A stretch of DNA of 64,000 bases from Euclidia mi (lineage: Eukaryota; Arthropoda; Insecta; Lepidoptera; Erebidae): contig OX123186.2 of NCBI GenBank assembly GCA_944739405.2, positions 89,569,034 to 89,633,033 on the forward strand. The letters are read 5' to 3'. Shown here piece after piece: positions 11,919-24,537 of this stretch (position 1 is the first letter of the stretch; each line of letters starts with the position of its first letter). Made by a program: the position numbers and the translations under genes. Below the pieces are notes generated by a model. The model was not told the DNA's origin. It made no database searches and was given only the letters and a program-made list of their open reading frames with translations.

Positions 11919-13047
11919 ACAGTATTTATTTTATATTAGTTTTAATTATCATATCTTTTGCACTAGGCCTTTATAACTTGGGGTCGGCGCAGTATGTCCT
12001 TCACTTCTATACTTCTTTGTTCCTTTCTTTCTCACACAGTCCATCCCTCTTTTCGTTGGACTTCCTTTCCCTTAATATGAAGGTGGAAGAAAGATCCTTC
12101 CACCTTCATATTTATTATAACCAAGGAGAAAGTACATCTCCAAATTACAATCAATATGCATGTGCCAAGTACCGTTTTGTTATACATACACAATCACGTA
12201 ACATCGAAATATAAATGCAATTTCCACGTTAGTAACGTTTAGAAAGAAATATTATAATAATTTATTTTGTCGTTTATAAGTAATTCTTGAGAATAAATGC
12301 GATAAAATTGATCTAAGTAGTTTGATTCTAACTTTCATAGAGACATTTTCATGTAGCATGTATACACAGACGACACATAGAAACAATATGGCGAAAAATT
12401 TGCGCATGTTTTCTCAACGGCATCATGTCAGCTCTGTCACATAAGTTACGTTAATCGCCTACTCCCCAAAACGCTATCTGAAGCATTTACAGAAACTGTG
12501 CGACATCAACGAACGTGCAAAATGGTAAAGAATGTAACCAAGATGTCACGTATACATATTTATCATCGTCCCGGTTGCATCCAAGACGCCTCGGAGTTGG
12601 GGGCATAGAGGTGAAACCGATATTTGATGGATCTTATAAGGTACTGATAAAATGTACTGTTCATTAATTTGACATGATCAGTTTGTACGTCGTACCAACA
12701 TACGGTATAAAGGTATTTGTGGTTGGTATTTCTGATATACACAACGGTATTTCCATGCTAGACGGAGGTAACGCTATCGGTCCTGGTTATTGGCAAAGGA
12801 CAAAAATCGTAAGGCTACGATGCGTCGGAGGCCTTCGGGCGGCCTATACCTAAGTGTCAAGAGCAGAGTTGGCCAAAGGCTTACACAAAACAATGAAGAA
12901 ACCTTAATACTAAGGACGTAATCGAAAGTTACTTTAAGTTAAATTATTTAGATGCAAAGAAAAATGCAAAACATTCTTGGACATACTTTCTTATACGAGT
13001 ATTTTTGAAAATCATGTCTAGTCCTTATGTAATTTTTTATTTTACAG
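11919..13047. other. Inter-exon spacer, no gene supported
   Basis: Contains a pyrimidine-rich stretch with AG at about 12020, but the downstream frame has no FLYWCH residues. About 12540-12860 contains phrases of the degraded SINE family (for example 'cgctatcggtcctgg'). A 78-codon open frame at 11978-12214 is not recognisable and is regarded as chance. Confidence 0.4.
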
Positions 13048-13247
13048 ATAATTTAATACCACGATTCGTCCTATCGTCCCATAGTAATAGTGTGTTAGTT
13101 TGTGGACCGTATAGTTTCAGACGCGAGAAAATGACTGGCGACAGAATTCGGTGGATTTGTTCTAAAGTGTACTACACTAAGTGTCGGGCTTCACTTACTA
13201 CCATTGATGATGTCATTGTTAGGACTTTTGGTAATCACAATCACTAG
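13048..13247 (+). CDS. mod(mdg4): FLYWCH terminal exon 2
   Basis: Acceptor 'ttttttattttacag' at 13047 starts the exon with two bases (AT), then 65 codons. Key finger residues: G-P-Y-S-F, R-I-R-W-I-C, C-x7-C (K-C-R-A), T-T-I-D-D-V-I-V and N-H-N-H before TAG. The usual G-N-P-V is replaced by S-N-S-V. A divergent member with no close neighbour in the array. An in-frame upstream ATG at 13005 lies in the intron and is not used as a start. Confidence 0.85.
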
Positions 13248-13487
13248 TCAAATATTTTATTTTGTTACAAATAATATTATTTCTTATAAGTTAAACAGAT
13301 TGTTTCTGAAAGTATTACTACTTTGGGAATTACTATGATAAGGAGATTTAAAGTCTGTAGTATTCTATGTTTTAAATACCTTTGGATTCTGCTGTCAGGC
13401 AAATCGGAAGCTTGCTCTTGAATTTGGTATGAAGCCTGGTCGAGTACTTTTATAATATATGTGGCCACAAGCTCATTGTGTGCCATG

Positions 13488-13532
13488 GAAGAGGCCTACG
13501 ACCAACATTAGACTGATACAGGTTGATGATGA
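13488..13532 (+). repeat. RTE 3'-tail fragment
   Basis: 'gaggcctacgaccaacatta' followed by 'gatacaggttgatgatgatg' matches the 3' terminus of the RTE element at 11650-11695. It sits only about 80 bp upstream of the next exon's acceptor. Confidence 0.5.
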
Positions 13533-13611
13533 TGTGGCCACGATATTTCGGAGTCTTACCTTCTAAACAAATACGACTAATTTGTTTATTGTCATTTGAA
13601 CTTAATTTTAG

Positions 13612-13832
13612 CTTCAGAATCAGATGCGTCGGTACAGTCAGAAGAATATTATTTTACAACAAGTCAGAGAGGAAACCCCGTTCTAGTGGTGTCAGGTTAT
13701 CGTTTCAAACTAATGAAGACTAATGCTAATAAGAAACGATGGATTTGTATCACGACTAGAGAACGTTGTAACTCTTTTGTTGTAACCGAGGATGAAAATA
13801 TTATCAAAATGCACGTTTGTCATGCACATTGA
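13612..13832 (+). CDS. mod(mdg4): FLYWCH terminal exon 3
   Basis: Acceptor 'cttaattttag' at 13611, first bases CT, then 72 codons. A longer acidic/serine lead (S-E-S-D-A-S-V-Q-S-E-E) precedes the finger: Q-R-G-N-P-V, G-Y-R-F, K-R-W-I-C, C-x6-C (R-C-N-S-F) and C-H-A-H before TGA. The third zinc-region residue pair is H-A-H rather than H-N-H, which keeps both ligands. The lead contains possible phospho-acceptor serines, but that is only a composition remark. Confidence 0.85.
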
Positions 13833-14274
13833 TTCAAGAATTTGGTCTAAAAATACTGTTGTCAATTTTAAGATTTTATTCCGATCGAATGAATTATTGT
13901 GGTTGTAATTGTGGAGATTTAGAATCGTTGACTGAATATTATAATAATTTTGAAAAGAGGCAAAAATGTTGCGGTTGTTAAATGACTTCAAATTCTATAT
14001 TATTCAAATGTAAAGTTTGTGTGTAAGCAATTGTATATAGCAATGTGTTTACATTACTTTCGGTGCAAGTAGTTATTTATGTCTAGTAAGTAATACTTAC
14101 TGTAAGAGTGTTGTGAAAATGTGATTTGTTTGTTTTAAATAAATTTATTTTTTAGTTTTAGTTGGTTATTTCTTACATTTACATTAGCTAGTTTAGGAAA
14201 AATCTTACTATATTTTTTAGTGTTGTATGCTTTTTAAAGATTTTTATATTGACTTATGAACGTTTTATTTTCAG

Positions 14275-14474
14275 GTACAAGTCCCTTAACATACGGCATG
14301 ACTAGGTTCGGTAATCCGATCATCTCTTGGGGCAATTATCGGTTCGTTAAGAAGTTGTCTCGTCGATTGAAAACATGGTGGGAGTGCACGGCGAGGAAAT
14401 CTAAAGGCTGTCGATGTGTCGCTGTCACTGTCAACGATCGACTGATGAAGTTGAATGGATGGCACAATCATTAG
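14275..14474 (+). CDS. mod(mdg4): FLYWCH terminal exon 4
   Basis: Acceptor 'acgttttattttcag' at 14274, first bases GT, then 65 codons. Finger: F-G-N-P-I-I, W-G-N-Y-R-F, T-W-W-E-C, C-x7-C (G-C-R-C-V) and W-H-N-H before TAG. It has an extra Trp just before the conserved W-x-C and an additional Cys after the second ligand Cys. The upstream ATG at 14256 lies in the pyrimidine tract and is not a start. Confidence 0.85.
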
Positions 14475-16066
14475 TATTCCTCCAAACTGTTATTACTAAC
14501 TTTTTTACAGTCATAGTCATGTTTAAGTGACAAGTCAAAGTAAACCTAGCACACTATGTGTAGGCTACATTTTGGTTTGTCACTATTGTCATCCGTACAT
14601 GACAGTGGCGTTCAAAAGGCTAATATAACCAGTTTTCTTGGTCCCTCATTTCTTCTTCTTGCAAGTGACGGAGTCGTGATGTCGGGGTCTTGATTATTAC
14701 TACGTTCTAAGAAAATCATGTCTTCTGGACATGCTATTTGTGGATATAGATCTTGACCTGTAAAAAATCGAATTTCCTTAGAGAAGTAATAATAATTGTT
14801 GTTTAAAGACGTTTTATATGCGCGCTTGTATTTCGTGGAAAATGTGCGCACTGTGGGTTTCATGATGATGACTTACAAATGCTGTACTTTGGTCAATTTA
14901 ATTTTAAATGGTTTGTTAAATGTTATTATGATTTTAATAATACTCATTTCGTGTTGTTGTAGCCACAGGTGGTGTTATTATTTTGACAATAATGTTCCTT
15001 GTCTTCCAAGTATCTATGTCTCCAAATAAGTTTCCATATTTTTGTTTAGATGTAGTTTTTATAGCGTTTTAAGTATTTTTATCATGTAGTGGTTTTACTG
15101 AATAATGAGCTGTGCAGTTACAATTATGTCATTCAATTAGTATGGGACTGCATAGATATTGTAAGTCAGGAAATACTTTTGTTTCGTACCTACATCTCGA
15201 ATAGTACTTGAACTGTTAGTAAAATGATTACAGATTTTATCGAACGTCTTAGGTCCTATAAAACCAACGTCAATGGTTTATTCTTTATCTAAATGTATGT
15301 TAGTTTTAGGTTGGGACAGGCTAAGGAAGTATTTTGCAGCTATGTAAATTTATTTCTGTCGCCAGAAGTATTCTTGTGGTCGATACACACTACATATATT
15401 AATAGTTTTGTACCTAATATTATAAATATATAGATGAGTGACTAATGTAAAATAATATCATAGATTAAAAAAAAAACTATAATTAAAAAGTATTGGTACT
15501 CGCAGTTAAGTTAAACGTTTATATTTAGAAATACAAAAGAATAAAAAGAAAAAATTGAATGTGATTGTTTATTTTGGTAGGTATTATTTTTGTTAGTTAT
15601 GATTGTAATTATTTGTTAAACGAAGTGTATATTTTGGACAAGAAATTTCACGAAAAGTTTATTGTAGTATTCAGTTTAAAAAATATTTATTCACTTTGTA
15701 CAATTTAGAATGTATTTCCGTAATTAAAAGAATTTCATTTGTACAATATCGTTTATCTTGGTTATTTACCTTATTATGAACATTTTATTCTAAATAAGAT
15801 TCAGTTAGAGCTACATTTTAAATTTGAAATTATTACCAAGGTAAGCTGTCTGCTACGGTATTAAATAATCATAAAATAGTACTCGAAGCAGAGCTAACAT
15901 GTGAGTAATTTCTGGAAACTACAGATTTAAGCTTCGTCTCATTTTATTGTTACCGTAAACGGTGGCTTTTGCATGACTTAAAATGATACAGTATTTATTA
16001 TATCTTAGTAATAGATAACAATCAGGTTTACAGAACGAGGTAACTAACTAGTTAATTGTTTTTCAG
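14475..16066. other. Inter-exon spacer, nothing recognised
   Basis: About 1.6 kb of AT-rich, apparently unique sequence. Short open frames on both strands lack motifs. No promoter could be assigned, although a trans-splicing model would predict independent transcription start sites in spacers such as this. Confidence 0.4.
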
Positions 16067-16254
16067 AGCCTAAATTCGACTTATCACAGCGCGGCAACTT
16101 GGTGGTACAAATCGGGGAATGGCGCTTCAACAAGCACGCTTGCTGGGGCTCCAAGGTCCGTTGGACTTGTATCAAGAAGAAATATGGCTGTCCTGCCGCC
16201 ATCACTACTGTCGACAATATCATCGTCAAGACGCTTGGAACACATAATCATTAG
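16067..16254 (+). CDS. mod(mdg4): FLYWCH terminal exon 5
   Basis: Acceptor 'ttaattgtttttcag' at 16066, first bases AG, then 61 codons with no ATG. Finger: S-Q-R-G-N-L-V-V, G-E-W-R-F, V-R-W-T-C, C-x6-C (Y-G-C-P-A-A), T-T-V-D-N-I-I-V-K and T-H-N-H before TAG. The 'Y' of the Y-R-F motif is W here. The S-Q-R-G-N start resembles the 26-33 kb group. A first base of T from the upstream exon would create TAG, so the common donor exon cannot end in T. Confidence 0.88.
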
Positions 16255-17164
16255 GTCAAGCTTCGGGATGATTACTGCACCAAACTACAAGATTTCAATT
16301 GATTGAAGTTTATAGGTCTGGCAATTTTTTCGCCTCATGACATTCATAAAATCTTTTTTAACCAAAAGAGCTGTTATAAAGCAATTTTACTTAGGGTATG
16401 CGTCTAGCAAACTTCGGTACGAAGTCTAAAAAAATGCCATTTGTTATAAACAGTTACTTGGTGTACTGAAATGTGATCACTCCCTCAAGCAATAATACAA
16501 AAAATAATTAAATACGTATTTAGAAGTCAGATCTTGTTCAAATTTTGAGAATACAAATTAGAATAATCGTGTAGTTTATGTATCTACGTTTTCTAATGGT
16601 GAATATTTAGTACAATGCGCGATAACAATAAGTAAATTATCAAAATAAAATGCATCACACTCCACAAGAAATGTTCTTATAATCTGGATATCATATGTTA
16701 TTATCACTTAAAAACTTTGGAAATAAAACTTTCTTTGATTCGACACTTATTCTAATAAGTGTCGAATCAACTAAAGTTTTATCACTTAAAAACAAAGACT
16801 AAATAGGTAAAGTTAGCGTTAAGTATCATACTCATCTTTAAAGAAACTCTTCATAAAGTTTGGATTTTAGACTAAGGTTAGTATAATACTTAGTCATTGT
16901 TTTGTAACAATTCCCATTGAGTCATGATTTTTGGGGTTTGATGTGTTTCGGTTCGTTTAGCGCCTTGATCTTCCATAGGTGGGTCTCTACTGAAAGTGCC
17001 CACTACTACTGAAAGTATAACTTGAATTGAATATTAAATATTAATGTTTATTCAATTTAGTGTTAACTTTATTGCTTAAAGGTGTATACTCAATGCAATA
17101 ACTTAGAAGTAACTACGTTTTAAGGAAAATCTTGGGTAAGTTACTAGTTCTACAGCAAGCGTTT
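16255..17164. other. Spacer with a perfect hairpin
   Basis: TTGATTCGACACTTATT at 16735 is followed after a two-base gap by its exact reverse complement (to 16770), and weaker pairing continues outwards. 'ttatcacttaaaaac' occurs on both sides of the hairpin. Otherwise nothing was seen. Confidence 0.45.
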
Positions 17165-17395
17165 ATTACCTATTAACATACTAGAGGACGCCAGCAGCTA
17201 CGCCTGCATTTTTTTAAATTTACTCGTTTTGCCCGATCCCGTGGAAATTTCGGTAAATCCCGTCTTAAGGGGTGCACCCTTTGGTCCCCAAGGAACATAC
17301 ATGCCAAATTTCAGCTTCCTGCGCCCAATAGTTTCGGCTGTAGCGTGTCTGTCAGTCAGTCAGTAACACAAGGATTTTATATATTAAGATATTAT
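17165..17395 (-). mobile_element. Helitron-like short repeat
   Basis: The same sequence recurs in opposite orientation at 34900-35112. On the minus strand it ends in a GC-rich hairpin region followed by CTAG ('gcgtcctctag'), as expected for a non-autonomous Helitron 3' end. Between are 'cagccgaaactattgggcg' and AT-rich stretches. No coding potential. Confidence 0.5.
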
Positions 17396-18529
17396 TGTCT
17401 TCTTATTAAATAGATTTGATACTAGAGTATTTATGAGCATATTGCCCATAAATACTCTAATTATCGCTGCTGTATTTAAAGAATCTAATTATTTAGTTTG
17501 TGTAATTTTTTTATACGGCTAACGAAAAATAATGATAGGTCTGCCACAAGAGTATTTACCTATCCCAAAGGAGTTTTGACTTTGTAATCCATTCAATATC
17601 AAATCAGCTTCATAGATTCTAATTTAGTAGCTTATGGCAGTATAAAAAGTATGCTTCAAGTTATGTGTAATCTCGACTAGAGATATGTACCTAGTAGTTG
17701 TTACTTGATATGTTGTAAGTATGTAGGATGTAAAGCAGAATTAATTTCATGAATCAAAGTATACTTTCCTGAAAAGAAAATAACAAGGTTTATCTAAATA
17801 ATTATAAGAATGTAGTTGTGATTTGCATCATAATTTGTTTCATCCTACAAAAAGAAGGATGCAAAATGTTTGTCATGAAATTAATCATGTTTTCTAGGAT
17901 TTATATCTGTTCATGTTAAAAATAAGATTTTATATATACTATTATCGCATGAAATCTTTGAAGCTATTTTATATGGTAAGGACTAGATAATTTTTCATAA
18001 TAAGAGGATTTGAAAATCTGTTTATTATAGTCTATAGTAATTACAGTGTTATGACTCTATGGAACTGGTTTAGTCGGCCACCATAGCATTGCCAATGTTG
18101 GAAGTTATAGATCAGATTCGATTCAAACATATGGGATAAAATAAAGGAAGTCCCTCTTATAGTTATAGATTGTGCCCTAGTTAGAATATTTGTTATCTTT
18201 CGGAAAAGTGTCATTATTATCTACTAACATAACTTTTTTAAAGATTAATACAAGACAAACTGCGTATTTTCGTACAACATTTGTCTGATATGGTTTAGAC
18301 TTACATTTTAACTTAAATCTGGAAAAATCTGTATCGGATTAAAATGCGTCATATGTGCCTGAGTGAAATCTCAAATAAACTCCACAAAATATTTGATTTC
18401 AGATTATTTTTAATATATTTATTAGTACAAATTAATTGTAACATTGTATGTCATGTATTTGTGAATTATTTAATCATATAAGTATAAGGAAATGGTTAAT
18501 CGTTGTGTAGATTTATGTAACTTTTTTTA
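17396..18529. other. AT-rich spacer, nothing recognised
   Basis: No exon signature (W-x-C / H-x-H), repeat or coding frame of interest was found in this stretch. Confidence 0.4.
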
Positions 18530-18830
18530 TGGTAATAGGCGGCAAACGAGCAGACGGATCGCCTGATGGTAAGCAATTACCGCCGCCCATGGACACAAGC
18601 AAAACCAGAAGTGTCATAAGTGCGTTGCTGCCCCTTGGGGTTGGGAAAAGGGATAGGGGATAGGACCTCCGGCACTCTTACTCACCGAACGAAACGCAAC
18701 AGTTTAGGTACTATTAGTTTCCGTCGATTTTCTGTGCGAGGGCAGTACTACCCCGGTCGAGCCGGCCCATTCATGCTGAAATCAGCAAGGCTCTACTACC
18801 TTGAAAAACTGTAACTGTGTTAAGGTTGGT
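18530..18830 (+). repeat. Common lepidopteran interspersed repeat
   Basis: Contains 'ggcaaacgagcagacggatc' and 'gcctgatggtaagcaattac', followed by 'cgccgcccatggacac'. From general knowledge this is a very frequent dispersed sequence in moth and butterfly genomes. The 64-codon open frame inside it is not a gene. Confidence 0.6.
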
Positions 18831-19821
18831 TAGATATCCCAATATTTGGTAGTGTGGATTGCCCTGTATCTAGTTATGCTCTTATATAACGAATTCGTTT
18901 ATTAACCTAAGTTCCTAGTTAAAAATGTTTTAGTCGAAAAAGTATTACTTCAAACTATTGAAATATTTCAAATTTAAATGTAATTACTATTGTATCTCGT
19001 GATAACCAAGTATGTAAATTATAGAATAGCAAAATAGAGAATTTTCAGGATGTTACAAAAGTGGGGAATAATTCAGAATTATAAGGTGGAAATTATATTG
19101 AAAAAGATGTACTTATTATTGATACCTACTGACAATTAGCTACAGTTTTGTCAATTACTGCTGCAATATGGACTCAGCGTGTCACATGACATTTCCGCAT
19201 AATTTCTACATAGATTTTATCCGGAAATGGCTTTGCACACGCAGGCTTTGTTACTATACAAATTGTGCTTGTGCCTATGAAAATATATAATGCAAAATCT
19301 CTATTAGCAGCTTCCGAGCCGCAGTCAATTTTGGTTACTTTCGTGATTTCGTTTATTTTTAATAGTTATTTCTTGTTTAAAATGTACAAAGGCAGTGACA
19401 TTACTAGGCAATGTACTTATTAGTGACATCAAATTGTTCTTGAGTGGGAGTCTACACTAGACGCAGAATCGAAGTACTTTTTAATTTCAAATTTCACACA
19501 GCTATGGTGTGTGGCTAAGTTTAAAAAGTTATTCATGCCATTTAGTACATTCTTATGACAATTACTCGTAACCACAGCGACATGTCAAGCTTTACATTTG
19601 CGTTACGATTTTAATACATATTTCCTACACCATAAGAACGATATAAATGTCAAAGTCTGGCCTTATGTGTTGCCGTGTGACCATATGTCTAGTCATGTCA
19701 TTGCTAAGTTTTGAATTAATGTTAGAGTTAAATTCTGACCATGTTAGAATTATTCTTAATTAAATAATCATTGGAAAGCATTCTTTTTAAATTTAATAAA
19801 GGACTCAGCTAAAAGAAGTGT
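18831..19821. other. AT-rich spacer, nothing recognised
   Basis: No coding, repeat or exon signature was found between the dispersed repeat and the TTAA-flanked element. Confidence 0.4.
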
Positions 19822-20437
19822 TTAAGGTGAGGTTGCAGTACTTTTTAAGATTTTTGAACGTCTGAAAGTCCCATGAACTATGATATTTTTAATGAATAAA
19901 AATTAAAGTATAAAAGTTGAACATATTTTCTAGTAAATCGTAAATATAGAAACACGATTTGGAATGATTAGCTCGATAAAAAAAATGTCGAACATGGCAC
20001 TAAATCACAATTTTAAACGTGTACTGCTTAGAGATTCCATAATGAATTTATATGAAAGTATTATCAATAGAAACAGCTCTTTGTTTTAAAATAAATGGTA
20101 AAAACAGATTTCGGAATTTCGTTATCATTTTTCTCCAAGAAAAAAAATAGTCAACATGTTGGCATTATATCGCTCGCCGGCCGTTCATCAGTGCCTGTCT
20201 AGGCGAGATTGAGGGCGGACGTACGTCGTTGCTCCGCAAAATCCCCCTCCATCCCCGTATTTATGTTTTCGGAAAAGTACAAAGTAATTCGTATTCCAAA
20301 CTCAATCGATCAAACCATATACATACTAGTAAGAAACCGAGGTTACTGACAAGGTAACCGGCGCTTACGAGTGGCACGCATCGCGAAAAGCGTACGCACA
20401 CTAATATAAATATGTCAAAACGACACACTAAGAAAAA

Positions 20438-21462
20438 GGATGATTCACGTTACACCGAGCCGTGTCCGGGCCGGGCCCCGGCTGGGGCACGGCCGTGGCA
20501 CGGTCAAATATTCATAGTATTGATTTGTATGCAGTAATTCACGTTAGGCCGTGCCACGGTCGTGCTCCGGCCGAGGATATTGTTTCCCAGCCGTAGGGCA
20601 GTTGATGATTTAGGCCGAAACACACTGAGTTATAATTGTAAATTAATATTACCAAATCATAGGTCGATATTATGGTATTTTTTTTAGTAATAGGCGAGTG
20701 ACCACACACGCAGCTATAAGCTATATTTTTACTACGTCACCAATGTATGTCGACAGATATCGGATAAGCAAGATACTAAAGCATTCTTTATACATTCTAA
20801 AATAACCGTAAAATTTGGTCTCATCACCTTCTAATTCCTTATACAGTGTGGCGAATTCCCCTTCCGTTTCGCGTTTCCTCCAGGCTGGGTGTATACCCCA
20901 TCTTCTTTTGGTACTTTCGGTTCGTTTTTCCAATGCTTCGTCGTCAATGGTAATGGAGATAGCTGCCAACTCAATTTGTGAGAATTGCATTTTAATTAGT
21001 AATAATTACAAACTATCAACTCGTGTGACGCTATCCCAACAAGTACCGACAGGCACGGCCGTGCAATGAATGCTCGGAAACAGCCCGGTGTAGCATGAAT
21101 GCCTAGCCCGGCCGGAGCACGGTGGATTCGACACGGCCGGGTCCCGGCCCGGCCCCGGCCCGGTTTAACGTGAATCATCGAGCATTGCTTGCTCGGCCGT
21201 GTCTGTCTGTTCAAGTAGGGATTGCAACAGACAAAAGAGAAACAATATCCACCGACATAACGACGCCGTGGCCCGGCCGTGGTACGGCCGGGCCACGGCC
21301 TAACGTGAATTACTTCATACAAATCAATACAATGAATATCTGACTGTGCCACGGCCGTGCCCCAGACGAGGCCCGGCCCGGACACGGCACGGTGTAACGT
21401 GAATCATCCTAACCGTGTCCCGGCCGTGGCCCGGCCCCGGCACGGTGTAACGAGAATCATCC
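20438..21462 (-). mobile_element. GC-rich PIF/Harbinger-like element
   Basis: Ends are GGATGATTCACGTTACACCG and its inverted near-copy; a second inner right end lies at about 21395-21411. The interior is packed with CGGCCGGGCC-type runs. A transposase N-terminal fragment is on the minus strand. The empty site in copy 1 ('aagaattagataag') localises the insertion; the flanking triplets are AAA and TTA, so the 3-bp duplication expected for this superfamily is not cleanly preserved. Confidence 0.55.
20721..20990 (-). pseudogene. Harbinger transposase N-terminal fragment
   Basis: 89 codons read on the minus strand. The segment R-R-W-G-I-H-P-A-W-R-K-R, then 'GEFATLYKEL', then 'DETKFYGYFRM' is the characteristic start of PIF/Harbinger transposases (HARBI1/ALP1-like), which normally exceed 300 residues. 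No DDE catalytic domain follows, so this is a truncated gene inside a non-autonomous element. Confidence 0.6.
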
Positions 21463-23519
21463 TTAAGATAAGAAGTGTAAGAGAGATAGCACATCTAATC
21501 GCAAGCGCGAATAATAGATAAACAAATACTCTCTGTACCGACGCGCAATGTGACATCATGCTGACCGTTTCACAAACAATAATTTGACTCAGATGCGACA
21601 TGATCCTTTGTCTGTCTTGAGTAAATTCAATTCGCCTCAAAGTAAATTTGATTAATTCATTTAAGATAGGGAATTAAAAAGTCGATGTGATTTATTTATA
21701 ACATTTATTACAAAAGTACATTTTATTTTTCTCATTTCATTCAATGGAAACCTAAAACAGTACGTTAATATAAAAAACTGTGCGCTGCGGACCCACCCGA
21801 AGAAAAACAAGAACAAGTGAATGGACTTTGATCATCTGTCAATGTTTGTATTTCTATAATAATAATATATTGTGTTTATTCAGCCTCAAATCACTTTTAT
21901 TACTTGACAAAAAGACAAATCAGTATTTTATTATTACGAATGTCCCATCTAGATACTTTGTTTTTTAGTCTTTGAATACGCACTATACTGCTTCTCTTTT
22001 ACACTCGCTAAATGCCTTTTTTTATTGACTCTATTATTTGTGATACTGAATTTATTATAAATTGTAAATAAAACGTTGTAATATTGTAATACTCATGAAT
22101 GAGAAGTGATTCTATAACTTTTAGTCATTTTCCTACTATAGTTTGTGCAAAATCTCATTACACACGACGGAATTTTCAAATATAACGTACACACACGCGA
22201 GTAAAAGAGCGAGCGCTTCCGACCGCAGCGCGTACGCGACTAAAGCCAAATGAGACATTTAGCCTGTTTTTAATGTGCCACTTTTGAAGTTCGCATAACT
22301 CATCTACGGTTTTTTTACGCTGCGCTATGGCACGGGCACACACGAAAATCTCCCCCCCCACCCCTCCCCTTTGAACAATTTGTATCGAGGGTTCACAGGC
22401 AAAATGTATTAAGCGACATTTTTTAAACTTTACAGGAGAGCGTTTTAAAGTTTCAATTTTACGAAAAAAAATCGTTATAAAAAAAGTATAAGGTTATTAA
22501 CGAAAAAGTGACCGAAGTTGATTTCCATGACAAAAGCTGCATAATTGAGTGTAGTTTTCATTTCTTTTAAGCTACTATTAATAGAAATAAAAGTCGCTTG
22601 ATACAATATGACCCTAGTTTACTTTTATTTAGAAACAGGCTAAATGATATAAGTGCCATAAACTTCACAATACAGGTATAGGAAAAATGATTTAAGCGAC
22701 ACTCTGGTATTATTTTGTGTAAGGCTAAATATATGAACAACCATTGGAATACTAAAATAAAACCAGGCTAATCGGCTTAAGCAATTGAAATATCATAAAG
22801 TAGTTGCAGATTAAAATGATTTATGTAGCACTTTTATCTAAAAGTAATTAGGATTGGCGGTTAGATCAACAATAATTTGGACTATTGTTTATTTCCTACA
22901 AATGAAAAATCTAAAGAAATTTTAAAATAAAACAAATACGTGCTTAAAATGAGACAAATGATCGTTTTTATTATAAAAATGGCACAAGGATTCACATTTT
23001 TCGCTATTTGAAAAATATTCAGCTAACTAGAAATAGGTACATATTTTTTAGATAAATTACATCCAGACAAAACATCGTACTCATCACACCACGATTATTC
23101 CTGGATAATTTGATTCTGATAAGATATTTTTTATTTTTTGTTTAAAGTATTTTTGTCTGTTCATTTCCATATCCGTGGATGTCACTGTAAGCAGAAATTT
23201 CCAAAAAAGAATTTAGTTTACGCATACCAATGTCATTGCTATGCATGAAGCCCGGGGTTTGATTCCCAGGTCGAGAACGGTGTTCTCAAGTTTTTCCATG
23301 TAGAAATTCTCAGTAGCACCACAGTCTGGAATTGTGCCTAGTAAGTGGCAACAGGGACATCCCATGTTTCATGTGATAATATAACTGGTAAAAAGTGTGT
23401 CAAATATCTCTGCCCTCTACCCTTCTACCTCTCCAGATAAATACAGGCGTAAATTTATGTTATGTCAATTACTTAGTTTAGGACTTTAGATTATGTGTAA
23501 ATAACAGTCATCATTATCC

Positions 23520-23905
23520 TAGCATTATTCATGGTTGCATCCTCGGCTATTTGCTTAGGAGCCCAGGGCCCGATATCTAGTCGAACCTGATAGGGTGCAT
23601 TATGTACCTACGGGATTCTATGGGATAACGATGGTCTTTGGTTAGACAAGTGTCAGGATATTTGAAGGCGCTGACTCTCCGTAACGACTGTCAAACATCT
23701 TCATGACAGTCGGGACCGACGGCTTAACGCGCCCTCCGAAGCACTATACAAGCAATCATTTTCAGGTAAATACACACATAACGTTAATAAGACTACAAGT
23801 TGTTCAAAGTTATTGGTGTGTGCCAGATTTCGAATCCGAGACCCTCTGCATTGCAGTCTGTTGGTCTCACCCCTAGACTATCGCTGCCTGTAGTAGGTAA
23901 TGTTT
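23520..23905 (-). mobile_element. tRNA-derived SINE, reverse orientation
   Basis: Reading the minus strand gives 'ggcagcgatagtctaggggt' (A-box region) and 'ggattcgaaatctgg' (B-box region), then a tail resembling the copies at 27193 and 54246. It sits inside the 3.7-kb TIR element. Confidence 0.55.
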
Positions 23906-23956
23906 GCAAAATGTGCAATAACACTATCTGTGTTCAATTCAGTTGATAGCACATAA

Positions 23957-24190
23957 ATACACATACATAGTCACACGCCTGTAACCCCGAGGAGGTAGGC
24001 AGAGGTGTATTGCTACACCCACTTTTCGCCAGATTTATTTTATTCCCACGTAATAATTGGCGAGCCTACTCCGTGCTGTTACTGTGAATTTCCTAACCCA
24101 ATAATACATTGCCCGACTCGGGAATCGAACACGAGAGTTCTCGATCCTACGCGCACATTTTTTCCGCAAGACCAACGAGGTAGTCAGTAA
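23957..24190 (+). repeat. 'CACGCCTGTAACCCC' dispersed repeat
   Basis: Shares 'aggtaggcagaggtgtatt', 'cccacttttcgccag' and 'tcccacgtaataattggcga' with the repeats at 36611 and 53603. Origin unclear; possibly a LINE or SINE fragment. No gene. Confidence 0.5.
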
Positions 24191-24537
24191 TAGTTCTGCT
24201 GATAGTAACATTAAATTATACATTTTAATAAACACAAACAACTACTATTTATTAAGGAAACATTTAAAAAACAATTAAGTAAATAAGTACTTACCTATAA
24301 TATTTTTTTGTTTAAGCATCGAAATGTATATGGCAAATTAATAATACCTGCAATTCAGTTTTACACTCTAAAATAGAACTATAATATTCAATGTGAATAC
24401 GGTCTGATCGAGTGTAGGAGACACGTGTAGACTGTTTATATTTCGAATATATTTTACAGTAAATTAATAATACAATAAATTATTCACCTTTTAAATGTAT
24501 TGATAATTTCTTTATAAATTTCTTCAAATTATAATTA

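Larger units (their letters stand above)
19822..22365. mobile_element. TTAA-flanked repeat, copy 2 (right end missing)
   Basis: Begins TTAA-GGTGAGGTTGCAGTAC and then matches copy 1 from 19855 on. It lacks the 1.3-kb foldback of copy 1 except for a 15-bp stub at 21783-21797 (CGCTGCGGACCCACC), after which sequence corresponding to copy 1 position 5313 resumes. It carries instead a GC-rich element at 20438-21462. The right end is cut off at about 22365 next to another TIR element. Confidence 0.6.

Noticed and set aside
11978..12214. 78-codon open frame after a pyrimidine tract with AG
   Set aside because: No FLYWCH residues in any phase, and no other recognisable domain.
21110..21460. CpG-island promoter
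   Set aside because: The GC-rich runs are inside an inverted-repeat transposon carrying a Harbinger transposase fragment; no gene starts there.
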